Below are positions 1 through 5,764 of a stretch of 7,248 nucleotides of DNA, piece by piece. Under the pieces are notes generated by a model, which ran no database searches, was not told where the DNA came from, and saw only the letters and a list, made by a program, of their open reading frames with translations. The stretch is from Bacteroidales bacterium 45-6 (GTDB lineage Bacteria; Bacteroidota; Bacteroidia; Bacteroidales; Dysgonomonadaceae): positions 1-7,248 of the forward strand of contig MKRS01000516.1 in assembly GCA_001897035.1 (NCBI GenBank), in the 5' to 3' direction. A program made the position numbers and the translations under genes. Numbering within the stretch: position 1 is the first letter of the stretch; each line of letters starts with the position of its first letter.

Positions 1-1086
1 TACCTTGTGGTGAGTTTTGATCGGACAAACACTTCCAGCCCCGAACGATTTCGCTACAAGCTGATCCATTGCAATGCAGACTGGATGCCTTCCGGCTTGC
101 TCGAAATTGAGTATCTGGATGGTTTCAACGACAACTTAGTGGATGACTATGCCAACTCGCAGTCCACAACTGTGGATTATGTGAACTACAGGATTCAGTT
201 TCCGAACGACAATGCAAGATTGAAGCTTCCTGGAAATTACGTGCTTCAGGTGTATGAGGAGGACAATCCTTCGAATGTGGTGCTTACGGCTTGTTTCTAT
301 GTATTGGACAAGCAGGTGAATGTTTCTTCCGGAGTGACGAGCAACACCGATCTTGGGATGAACAAGGAATTTCAGCAGGTTTCCTTGGCCATCGATCCTC
401 TTAATTTGCAAATCCGCGACCCGTATGTGGATATAAAGACGATTGTAATGCAAAACCGCCGCAGGGACAATCTGAAAGCTGACATTAAGCCAACTTTCTT
501 GAATAGCGGACGGCTGATATACGAACACAATCCGAAGTTGATCTTCGATGCGGGGAATGAATACCGCCGCTTTGAATTTGTGAGCACTAAGTCGGGTGGG
601 ATGAACGTGGAACGCTTTCGCTTCCTGAATCAGAAATATGTGGCTTGGATCAATCCGGATCGGCCTCGTTCCGGCTTATCCTACATCTACGACCAGGATC
701 AGGATGGCCGGTTCTTCATTCGAAATTACGACGGAGCCGATTCCGATGTGGATGCCGATTATGTTTGGGTGAATTTTAGCTTGAAGGCTGACTACCCTTT
801 GCAGCAGCCGCTCTATTTGGCGGGAGATTTTTCCTATGGCAATTTCAGCGAGAATTACCGGATGAAATACAACGAGGCGGAGAAAGTGTATGAACAAGCT
901 GTGCTTCTCAAGCTGGGTGCATACAATTATATGTATTTTACTGATGAAAAAGGGGGTGGCTCAACCCGCGAAGAAGAAGGAAATTACTACCAGACTGAAA
1001 ACGAATACCTCACATTGGTTTATTACCGTCCCATCGGGCAACGCTACGACAGCCTGATCGGCTATTCCGTCATCAAATCTCAATAG
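1..1086 (+). CDS. Type IX secretion system plug protein (DUF5103 family), 3' part
   Basis: The frame is open from base 1 and ends at TAG 1084-1086, giving 361 codons; the 5' end, including the expected signal peptide, lies outside the window. The GTG at 7-9 is internal and is not a true start. Family hallmarks are clear: IHCNADW (fragment residues 22-28), EYLDGFNDN (37-45) and LKLPGNYVLQVYE (75-87), followed by a beta-rich body with many aromatic residues and a C-terminal part containing YLAGDFSYGNF. In this family the protein plugs the periplasmic side of the large SprA outer-membrane translocon when no substrate is passing (established for the Flavobacterium SprA complex). Full-length members are roughly 400-430 residues, so perhaps 50-70 residues are missing (estimate from memory). 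The fragment has no internal stop or frameshift. The exact role in this organism is inferred by homology. Confidence 0.9.
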   Translation, partial: YLVVSFDRTNTSSPERFRYKLIHCNADWMPSGLLEIEYLDGFNDNLVDDYANSQSTTVDYVNYRIQFPNDNARLKLPGNYVLQVYEEDNPSNVVLTACFYVLDKQVNVSSGVTSNTDLGMNKEFQQVSLAIDPLNLQIRDPYVDIKTIVMQNRRRDNLKADIKPTFLNSGRLIYEHNPKLIFDAGNEYRRFEFVSTKSGGMNVERFRFLNQKYVAWINPDRPRSGLSYIYDQDQDGRFFIRNYDGADSDVDADYVWVNFSLKADYPLQQPLYLAGDFSYGNFSENYRMKYNEAEKVYEQAVLLKLGAYNYMYFTDEKGGGSTREEEGNYYQTENEYLTLVYYRPIGQRYDSLIGYSVIKSQ

Positions 1087-1834
1087 ATTGCGCACTGCCT
1101 GAAGTTGATCCATTCGGAGCAAGGTGTTTTTCAATGTCTTCTTTCGAAAGTATCTTGGTATTGGTTATCATGCTTTCGGGATGGATGAAGTGGCCATATT
1201 CGTTGCATTCCCTTATGGTTGCATCCACCAATTCCTTGATGTCTATCGCCAAATCAGCCAGCACGAGGTAGGTGAAATAATACGCTTCCTTTTCCTCTTT
1301 TTCAATCTCAATGCCTGTCAAATTAAATTGGAAGCGAAATTCCCGTTCAATGATTTCGCTTTGAAGCGAGGTGAAAGGCCGGTTGCCCTTGCTTGCCACC
1401 ACAAAGAAATAGCGCAACTTGCCGCTGTGGCCGCCCAATCCTGTGGAAACAAATATCTGCTGTTCTCCTGTGAGGTCTGTGTTCAATAGGATGCGGCTTT
1501 CCACCAATGCCATTGCCGACCAGTTAGCCAATTCCGGTTCAAGCGGGCTGCTGTGATAGGTTTCGATGGCACGGTACGCGGCCACATCGGCAATCCCTGC
1601 CAGCAGCGAGAGGTATTTTCGCTTTTCTTCGATGGATAATTCGGGAGTAAACAGCAACGAGATAAGGTAATTCCGGTCGATGTATGGGGTTTCGTTTTCG
1701 CGTAGCTTTTTGGAAAAGTTGAAATACTCAAACTGCTCGCTCACGGGAATCGTCTCTTCCAGAATGTGCAGATGGTTCTTGTGCTCTTTTGTCAAATTAA
1801 CCAGCTTATTGAATACTCCGTCTTTTCGTCTCAT
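1073..1834 (-). CDS. Conserved hypothetical protein, 253 aa, unknown function
   Basis: ATG at 1832-1834 and TGA at 1073-1075 (minus strand). I do not recognise a named family. The protein has no signal peptide or membrane segment, so it is probably cytoplasmic. It begins with a basic stretch (MRRKDG). Residues about 50-115 look all-helical, with two Ala-rich helices (AGIADVAAYRAIETY and ELANWSAMALVESRILL) reminiscent of a HEAT-like repeat. A Gly-rich turn follows (GLGGHSGK, 132-139), then a hydrophobic strand (LRYFFVVAS) and a mixed charged C-terminal half. The tail from about 239 (APNGSTSGSAQS) is low in complexity and lies next to or over the end of the plug gene, so it may be a recent extension. 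The gene overlaps the convergent plug gene by 14 bp and starts 76 bp after the argH stop. It has its own strong promoter match just upstream of the ATG. It is judged real from its balanced composition and promoter; the function is unknown. Confidence 0.8.
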   Translation of the reverse strand: MRRKDGVFNKLVNLTKEHKNHLHILEETIPVSEQFEYFNFSKKLRENETPYIDRNYLISLLFTPELSIEEKRKYLSLLAGIADVAAYRAIETYHSSPLEPELANWSAMALVESRILLNTDLTGEQQIFVSTGLGGHSGKLRYFFVVASKGNRPFTSLQSEIIEREFRFQFNLTGIEIEKEEKEAYYFTYLVLADLAIDIKELVDATIRECNEYGHFIHPESMITNTKILSKEDIEKHLAPNGSTSGSAQSIEI

Positions 1835-1839
1835 ACAGG

Positions 1840-1870
1840 CAAAGGTAACTTAAATTTGAGATATAACAAA
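1840..1870 (-). promoter_or_regulatory. Bacteroidota-type (sigma-ABfr) promoter, possibly leaderless
   Basis: Read on the minus strand, TTTG (1867-1870) is followed by exactly 19 nt and then TACCTTTG (1840-1847). This matches the Bacteroidota consensus TTTG-N19-21-TAnnTTTG at every defined base. Only five bases (CCTGT) separate the -7 element from the ATG at 1834, so transcription would begin at or beside the start codon and give a leaderless or nearly leaderless mRNA for the 253-aa gene. The promoter lies in the 76-bp gap after argH, so this gene can be expressed independently of the argH cluster. The match is seen directly; activity is inferred. Confidence 0.65.
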
Positions 1871-1910
1871 TTCAAGCAGGTTTTGATTGGGAGCAAAAGA
1901 AAACTTGTTC

Positions 1911-3245
1911 TTATTCCCCCACCAATTGCTTTTCAGCTTCTCTGGCCTTGTCGAAATTAAATTCGGAAAAAATATTCGCCTTAAGTTCGGCTATTTGCTT
2001 GTTGCAAAGGTTTCCCAAGCTGCCTTCGTGAGTGTGGTGGACGGGATCTTCGTACGAAAACTGACCGTTTTCCACATCGAGTCCCACTTTTTTGTATGCA
2101 TCGCGGAAAGGAACGCCGGACAAGACCAACTTGTTTACTTCCTCGACTGTGAAAAGCAGTTTGTACTTTTCTTCGTCCAGGATGTGGTCGTTCACTTCCA
2201 GCTTGTCCATCATGTGTGTCACCATCACCAAGCAGTCTTTCAGTTCCTGAAACGAAGGAAGAAACACCTCTTTGATAATCTGCAAATCACGGAAATAGCC
2301 GGACGGCAGGTTGTTGGCGATGAGCGTGATTTCGATAGGAAGTCCTTGTATTTTATTGCATTTGGCGCGGGTCAATTCAAAAACGTCGGGATTCTTCTTG
2401 TGCGGCATGATGCTCGAACCTGTGGTGAATTGTGCCGGAAGCTTGATGAATCCAAAGTTCTGGCTGTTGAACATGCAGGCATCGAATGCCAGCTTGGACA
2501 AGGAGCCGGCAATGGATGCCAAGGCAAACGAAACGGCTCTTTCCATCTTGCCGCGTCCCATCTGGGCATACACCACGTTGTAGTTCATCGAGTCGAAGCC
2601 CAGCAATTCGGTGGTCATTGTCCGGTTGAGAGGGAATGACGAGCCGTATCCGGCGGCAGATCCCAGCGGATTGCGGTTGCAGATCCTGTATGCAGCCAGC
2701 AGCATTTGCAAGTCGTCCGTGAGGCTCTCGGCATAGGCTCCGAACCACAAGCCAAATGAAGACGGCATGGCGACCTGCAGGTGGGTGTAGCCAGGCATCA
2801 GGATGTTTTTGTATTTTTCGCTTTGGGCAAGCAGCACGTCGATCAAGTCCGAAACATCGCTTGCGATTTCTCCAATCTGTTCCCGTGTGAAAAGTTTCAG
2901 GTCGAGCAGCACTTGGTCGTTCCTCGACCGGCCGCTATGGATCTTCTTACCCACATCGCCCAATTTGCGTGTGAGTATCAATTCCACTTGCGAGTGAACG
3001 TCTTCGATGCCTTCTTCAATGATGAATTTGCCGTCAACAGCCAATCGGTATATTTCTTTGAGCTCTTTGAGAAGCAAGCCGAGTTCGTCTTTCGCCAGCA
3101 GGCCAATAGATTCCAGCATGGTGATGTGCGCCATCGAACCTGTGACGTCGTGTTTTGCAAGGTATATGTCCAATTCACGGTCGCGGCCAATGGTGAACTT
3201 TTCCACTTCCTCGTTCACTTTTATGTCTTTTTCCCAAAGTTTCAT
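1911..3245 (-). CDS. argH: Argininosuccinate lyase
   Basis: Splits argininosuccinate into arginine and fumarate, the last step of arginine synthesis; cytoplasmic and homotetrameric in the family. The 444-aa length matches the slightly short Bacteroidota form (about 457 in E. coli). All superfamily signatures are present: TGSMAHITMLE (35-45), VHSQVE (83-88), HSGRSRNDQ (103-111), MPGYTHLQVAMP (150-161, carrying the conserved Thr-His pair) and GSSIMPHKKNP (276-286, the mobile loop with the catalytic serine). ATG 3243-3245 is chosen because MKLWEKDIKVNEEVEKFTIGRDRE aligns with the usual N-terminus; no Shine-Dalgarno sequence is evident. TAA is at 1911-1913. The gene lies 29 bp after the SRPBCC gene and is probably transcribed with it and pyrE. 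No other arginine gene is in the window. No key residue appears to be missing. A large antisense frame across it is a coding shadow. Confidence 0.97.
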   Translation of the reverse strand: MKLWEKDIKVNEEVEKFTIGRDRELDIYLAKHDVTGSMAHITMLESIGLLAKDELGLLLKELKEIYRLAVDGKFIIEEGIEDVHSQVELILTRKLGDVGKKIHSGRSRNDQVLLDLKLFTREQIGEIASDVSDLIDVLLAQSEKYKNILMPGYTHLQVAMPSSFGLWFGAYAESLTDDLQMLLAAYRICNRNPLGSAAGYGSSFPLNRTMTTELLGFDSMNYNVVYAQMGRGKMERAVSFALASIAGSLSKLAFDACMFNSQNFGFIKLPAQFTTGSSIMPHKKNPDVFELTRAKCNKIQGLPIEITLIANNLPSGYFRDLQIIKEVFLPSFQELKDCLVMVTHMMDKLEVNDHILDEEKYKLLFTVEEVNKLVLSGVPFRDAYKKVGLDVENGQFSYEDPVHHTHEGSLGNLCNKQIAELKANIFSEFNFDKAREAEKQLVGE

Positions 3246-3274
3246 CCGAAATGCAGTATAGAATCGAAAAAAAA

Positions 3275-3694
3275 TTATAATTCGTTGTAAGGCAATGTGC
3301 TGAGGATGTTTGCCATTTTCTCCAATGCTTCCTGCAATGGCTTCGACACCATCGGTTTGATGAACGGATTCAAGTCAGCTTTTACGGTCAGCTTCATGTA
3401 GGTGCTTTCGGCATCTTTTTCTTTCAGTTGAATCCACAGGTTGGTTTCGAAGGGAACCTGTTCGGCGGCAAATTTGACGGTTTTGTTCGCCTCGCGTTCT
3501 ACAACTACAAACTTGATCTTCCCGATGGGGCTAATGGAGAATGCACAATAATCCTTGTCAAAACTAAAATCAGAGATTTTGTCTTGTGGAATTTTGTCTT
3601 TAATTTTCTCAAGTTTGCTGAAATCGGAAAGAACCTCAAAAATCGTTTGGCTATCGTGCGCGATAGCTTTTACTTCGCTCGTGAATTCTGCCAT
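3275..3694 (-). CDS. SRPBCC (START/polyketide-cyclase-like) family protein
   Basis: A 139-aa cytoplasmic protein with no signal peptide. Its layout is that of a minimal SRPBCC helix-grip domain. It has a first strand and short helices (FTSEVKAIAHDSQTIFEVLSDFSKLEKI, residues 4-31), a run of antiparallel strands (CAFSISPIGKIKFVVVERE; KTVKFAAE; TNLWIQLKE; TYMKLTVKADL) and a long amphipathic C-terminal helix (about 111-134, FIKPMVSKPLQEALEKMANI). The fold binds hydrophobic ligands in a central cavity; the ligand of this branch is not known and no catalytic residue can be assigned. ATG 3692-3694 lies only 3 nt after the pyrE stop, and the AAGAAGAAG coding the pyrE Lys tail gives a purine-rich stretch that may serve as the ribosome-binding site, so translation is likely coupled. 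TAA is at 3275-3277. Family assignment rests on pattern recognition. Confidence 0.85.
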   Translation of the reverse strand: MAEFTSEVKAIAHDSQTIFEVLSDFSKLEKIKDKIPQDKISDFSFDKDYCAFSISPIGKIKFVVVEREANKTVKFAAEQVPFETNLWIQLKEKDAESTYMKLTVKADLNPFIKPMVSKPLQEALEKMANILSTLPYNEL

Positions 3695-3697
3695 CGT

Positions 3698-4336
3698 TTA
3701 CTTCTTCTTTGGCCATTCATCGGGAGCGTGGCGCCATTCTTTCAGCGTTTCCAATTCCGACTCGGCGATGTAGTCGATGCGCAATGCTTCGGACAGCACG
3801 GTGTCGTAGTTTGTCAGCGTGGTCAGGGTCACTTTTTCTTTCTTGAAGTTGGCGGCGGCAATAGGAAATTCATACGAGAATATCGCAATCATCCCGATCA
3901 CTTCCGATCCGTCGCGGCGAATAGCTTCCACGGCCTTCAGGCTGCTGCTGCCGGTGGAAACGAGGTCTTCAATCACAACCACCTTTTGTTTTGGCTTCAA
4001 GTCTCCTTCTATCAGGTTTTCCAAACCGTGGTCTTTGGGTGTGGAGCGGATGTAAACAAAGGGCAAGCCCAATGAGTCGGCCACCAATGCCCCGGGAGCA
4101 ATGGCTCCGGTGGCAACTCCGGCAATAGCGTCGGCTTCTGGATATTTTTCCAAAATAATACGGCTCATTTCGATTTTGACAAACCGTCTGATGGCCGGAT
4201 ACGACAAAATCTTACGGTTGTCGCAGTATATCGGAGCTTTCCATCCCGATGCCCACACAAAAGGATTGGATGGTTGTAGCTTTATTGCCTTGATTCTAAG
4301 CAGTTTTTCTGCTGTAAGTTTTTCTAAAGAATTCAT
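3698..4336 (-). CDS. pyrE: Orotate phosphoribosyltransferase
   Basis: Transfers the phosphoribosyl group of PRPP to orotate to make OMP, the fifth step of de novo pyrimidine synthesis; cytoplasmic, normally a dimer. The 212-aa length is typical. The PRPP-binding motif VVVIEDLVSTGSS (119-131, with the acidic E123-D124 pair) is intact. GVATGAIAPGALVADSLGLP (73-92) is the type-I PRTase core, YIRSTPKDHGLENLIEG (95-111) is the flexible catalytic loop with K101, D102 and H103, and the N-terminal FVWASGWKAPIYCDNRK (26-42) contacts orotate in this family. ATG 4334-4336 is preceded by GACAGGAA, a close AGGA. The gene is first in the minus-strand cluster with the SRPBCC gene and argH, and a TAnnTTTG promoter element lies 34 nt upstream. 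TAA is at 3698-3700. Confidence 0.97.
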   Translation of the reverse strand: MNSLEKLTAEKLLRIKAIKLQPSNPFVWASGWKAPIYCDNRKILSYPAIRRFVKIEMSRIILEKYPEADAIAGVATGAIAPGALVADSLGLPFVYIRSTPKDHGLENLIEGDLKPKQKVVVIEDLVSTGSSSLKAVEAIRRDGSEVIGMIAIFSYEFPIAAANFKKEKVTLTTLTNYDTVLSEALRIDYIAESELETLKEWRHAPDEWPKKK

Positions 4337-4354
4337 TTCCTGTCAAAATTATAT

Positions 4355-4527
4355 TATCTTAAATATGGTGCAAAGATAAGGAATCTTAAAAAAGAATCTG
4401 CCATGTTCGTGTATTTTTTTAAACATATTTTCTTTTTTATTGCTGGCTCATCGATGCTTGTATTATCTGTTTGTAAATGAGTGGTTTTTATACTTTCGCT
4501 CACTTGCTATTTAAAATGAATCTTAAA
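4355..4527 (-). repeat. Three short TTTAAGAT repeats upstream of pyrE
   Basis: On the minus strand the 10-mer TTTAAGATTC occurs twice, at 4518-4527 and at 4381-4390, and a shortened copy (TTTAAGAT) lies at 4357-4364. The middle copy lies between the expected -33 and -7 positions of the pyrE promoter and the last lies in the leader, so a regulator site is conceivable. The region is very A/T-rich, so chance is a real alternative. Otherwise the 263-bp gap 4337-4599 contains no gene that I can support. Confidence 0.25.
4371..4378 (-). promoter_or_regulatory. -7 promoter element of the pyrE cluster
   Basis: On the minus strand TATCTTTG matches the Bacteroidota -7 consensus TAnnTTTG exactly. Transcription would start near 4365, leaving a leader of about 30 nt before the pyrE ATG. 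The expected -33 TTTG, 19-21 nt upstream, is not present (only weak GGCAG-like sequence near 4398-4403), so the promoter may be weak or regulated. It is placed here because it is the only good match between pyrE and the gene before it. Confidence 0.5.
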
Positions 4528-4553
4528 TGCGTGGAAATAGGTTTAAGGTAAAC

Positions 4554-4588
4554 TTTTTAGCCTTTGGTTTCAATCCAAAGGCTAAAAA
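4554..4588 (-). terminator. Perfect 14-bp inverted repeat after the nitroreductase gene (possible terminator)
   Basis: TTTTTAGCCTTTGG (4554-4567), a 7-nt loop, then CCAAAGGCTAAAAA (4575-4588): a perfect stem that begins 11 nt past the nitroreductase stop. Its place suggests an mRNA 3'-end hairpin or terminator. However, on both strands the A tract, not a T tract, follows the 3' arm, so it does not have the classical intrinsic-terminator form. It may instead stabilise or process the transcript end. It is assigned to the minus strand because the only adjacent upstream gene runs that way. Confidence 0.45.
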
Positions 4589-4599
4589 ATGAAATTTCG

Positions 4600-5211
4600 T
4601 TATTTAGGAACTCCCACGGCTTGGACCAATGTGACGATCTGATTGGCGCCCAATTTTAAGTCTGCCTGGAGTTGTTGAGCCTTGAAAGATCCGCGCGCCA
4701 CGCTTCCGAAGCCTTCCGAGGCGCAATAGAGATAGACGTTTTGCACCAGAAAGCCGGTGTCGATGTAGCATGATTCTCGGCTGGATGCTTTGTCCACATT
4801 GGCCACATATATCAAGGTGAATGCTGCCACATCGGTAACGGAGGGCTGGCTGATGCTTGCCTTGGGCACTTCCGCCTGGTGTAGTTTCAGCACGTTTGCC
4901 TTGGCGTCGTAAAAATAAACGCCCGTTGGCAAAGCCACATACACGTCGATTTCTTGTTTGTTTTCAGACGAAGGAACCACCCTTTTGCTTTCTCTGTTGA
5001 ACCCGTATGCTGCCCAAAGCAAGTTTGACAAGTTTTGCTGGTCGAGCGGCTTGCCGGAAAAAGTTTTGATGCTTTTCCTTTCGTTGAGAGCGTTCATCAA
5101 GGGTTTTCCGCCTGTTTTCACAGGGGTTGGCAGGGATATGTCCTGCGCGGACACAATGGCGGCGAATGCAAATAACCCAATTACACATAGGCTGATTTTT
5201 CTCATTTTCAT
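4600..5211 (-). CDS. Exported nitroreductase-family (SagB/ThcOx-like) flavoprotein
   Basis: A 203-aa single-domain nitroreductase-fold protein, expected to bind FMN and catalyse NAD(P)H- or quinone-type redox on an unknown substrate. ATG 5209-5211 is chosen because it places a clean Sec signal peptide at the N-terminus: MKMRK, a hydrophobic core (LCVIGLFAFAAIV) and a VSA|QD cleavage site near residue 22. A second ATG two codons later is possible. An in-frame ATG at 5278-5280 would bury the signal and is unlikely. The mature part shows ERKSIKTFSGKPL (44-56, the Arg/Ser FMN-phosphate contact region), NLLWAAYGFNR (63-73), VPSSENKQEIDVYV (79-92) and YIDTGFLVQNVYLYCASEGFGSVARGSF (149-176), the core of the SagB-like branch. 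There is no lipobox, so the product is probably soluble in the periplasm. TAA is at 4600-4602. No clear promoter was found. The substrate is unknown. Confidence 0.85.
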   Translation of the reverse strand: MKMRKISLCVIGLFAFAAIVSAQDISLPTPVKTGGKPLMNALNERKSIKTFSGKPLDQQNLSNLLWAAYGFNRESKRVVPSSENKQEIDVYVALPTGVYFYDAKANVLKLHQAEVPKASISQPSVTDVAAFTLIYVANVDKASSRESCYIDTGFLVQNVYLYCASEGFGSVARGSFKAQQLQADLKLGANQIVTLVQAVGVPK

Positions 5212-5369
5212 ACGATTAAGTTTCTGTTTTTCTGTGATGTGAGACTTGGCCAATGGAATGAAAAGCCAGCTTCGTTTCACGAATTTCTGATGATTCTAAA
5301 TTATGCTGGATGAAAATAATCCTTTTTGACGACAGATTAAAAAAAGTAGCCGTTTTTTTATCCATTTTT

Positions 5370-5399
5370 AACCGGGATTGTTCCCCGGTTTTTGTTTTT
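5370..5399 (+). terminator. Intrinsic terminator on the plus strand with no gene in front
   Basis: AACCGGG (5370-5376), a 7-nt loop, CCCGGTT (5384-5390), then TTTGTTTTT. This is a G/C-rich 7-bp stem followed directly by a U tract, the standard Rho-independent form. The minus strand has no T tract after the stem, so it is oriented for plus-strand transcripts. Upstream on the plus strand there is no protein gene back to the convergent plug gene, so it would end a small RNA, antisense RNA from the nitroreductase 5' region, or an early ppdK leader transcript. Confidence 0.6.
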
Positions 5400-5622
5400 C
5401 TATGCTCTTCTCTGTTTTGTCCGATTGCTCTATTTTTGTCTTTTTTGCTTTCAATATTCTTCTGTTTGGCTGCTTTTCTTTTTCTGATGATAGGTCTTCC
5501 GTTTAAAGCGTTTTGTCGTGCTATCTTGCTGTGCTGACCTTGAAGAGGTTATCTAAAAAATAGATTGAAAAAATTACATTCAAACGCTGATAATTATTTT
5601 AATTATATGTATATTTAGGGGT

Positions 5623-5641
5623 GAGTTTTGAAACTCTTTTT
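5623..5641 (+). terminator. Small A/T-rich hairpin with T run (weak terminator candidate)
   Basis: GAGTTTTGAAACTC (5623-5636) is a perfect inverted repeat with a very short loop, followed by TTTTT. It is terminator-like in shape, but the stem is short and A/T-rich, so it may be inactive. If active, it would lie in the ppdK leader or end an upstream transcript. Confidence 0.2.
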
Positions 5642-5764
5642 AAATGCGGATTTTACAATATGGAATGAGAAGATGGAAATGGTTCCGCTCTTCCAATTTC
5701 AACTAACCTGGACATAATATGACATGAATACAGCAATTGTTTAACCTTAATGTTTTTAATTACC

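Larger units (their letters stand above)
5212..5764. other. 553-bp A/T-rich intergenic region between divergent genes
   Basis: No gene could be supported here. The stretch separates the minus-strand nitroreductase from plus-strand ppdK and must hold both promoters, yet no full TTTG-N19-21-TAnnTTTG match was found for either; TATATTTA near 5611-5618 is a 7/8 match to the -7 box for ppdK. From about 5391 to 5530 the plus strand is strongly T/C-rich. Contents worth noting are a plus-strand terminator hairpin (5370-5399), a small hairpin (5623-5641), and a 49-codon minus-strand frame (5216-5365) that ends 4 nt before the nitroreductase ATG. A 75-codon hydrophobic plus-strand frame (5310-5537) runs through the terminator and is judged an artefact of the T-rich sequence. 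Confidence 0.6.

Noticed and set aside
1871..1910. Possible terminator after argH
   Set aside because: Only an imperfect CAAGTTTT/AAAACCTGCTTG pairing with a bulge and no U tract.
1887..2639. 250-codon open frame antisense to argH
   Set aside because: Coding shadow of argH, whose catalytic motifs are all intact on the other strand; the product is rich in His, Phe and Val with no domain.
3428..4075. 215-codon plus-strand frame over pyrE and the SRPBCC gene
   Set aside because: It spans two well-supported minus-strand genes and their junction; no family resemblance.
5211..5280. N-terminal extension of the nitroreductase from ATG 5278-5280
   Set aside because: It would add 23 residues before a clean signal peptide and so bury it; the start at 5209-5211 fits better.
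5431..5438. TATTTTTG on the plus strand, an exact -7 match upstream of ppdK
   Set aside because: No TTTG at 19-21 nt upstream, and it lies in a T-rich tract where such words arise by chance.
5286..5500. 11-base direct repeat TTTCTGATGAT, two copies about 200 bp apart
   Set aside because: Too short in low-complexity A/T-rich sequence to support a mobile element or attachment site.
5310..5537. 75-codon hydrophobic frame that could be read as a small membrane protein
   Set aside because: It runs through the plus-strand terminator and its hydrophobicity follows from the T-rich DNA; the MKIILFDD start is suggestive but the rest matches nothing known to me.
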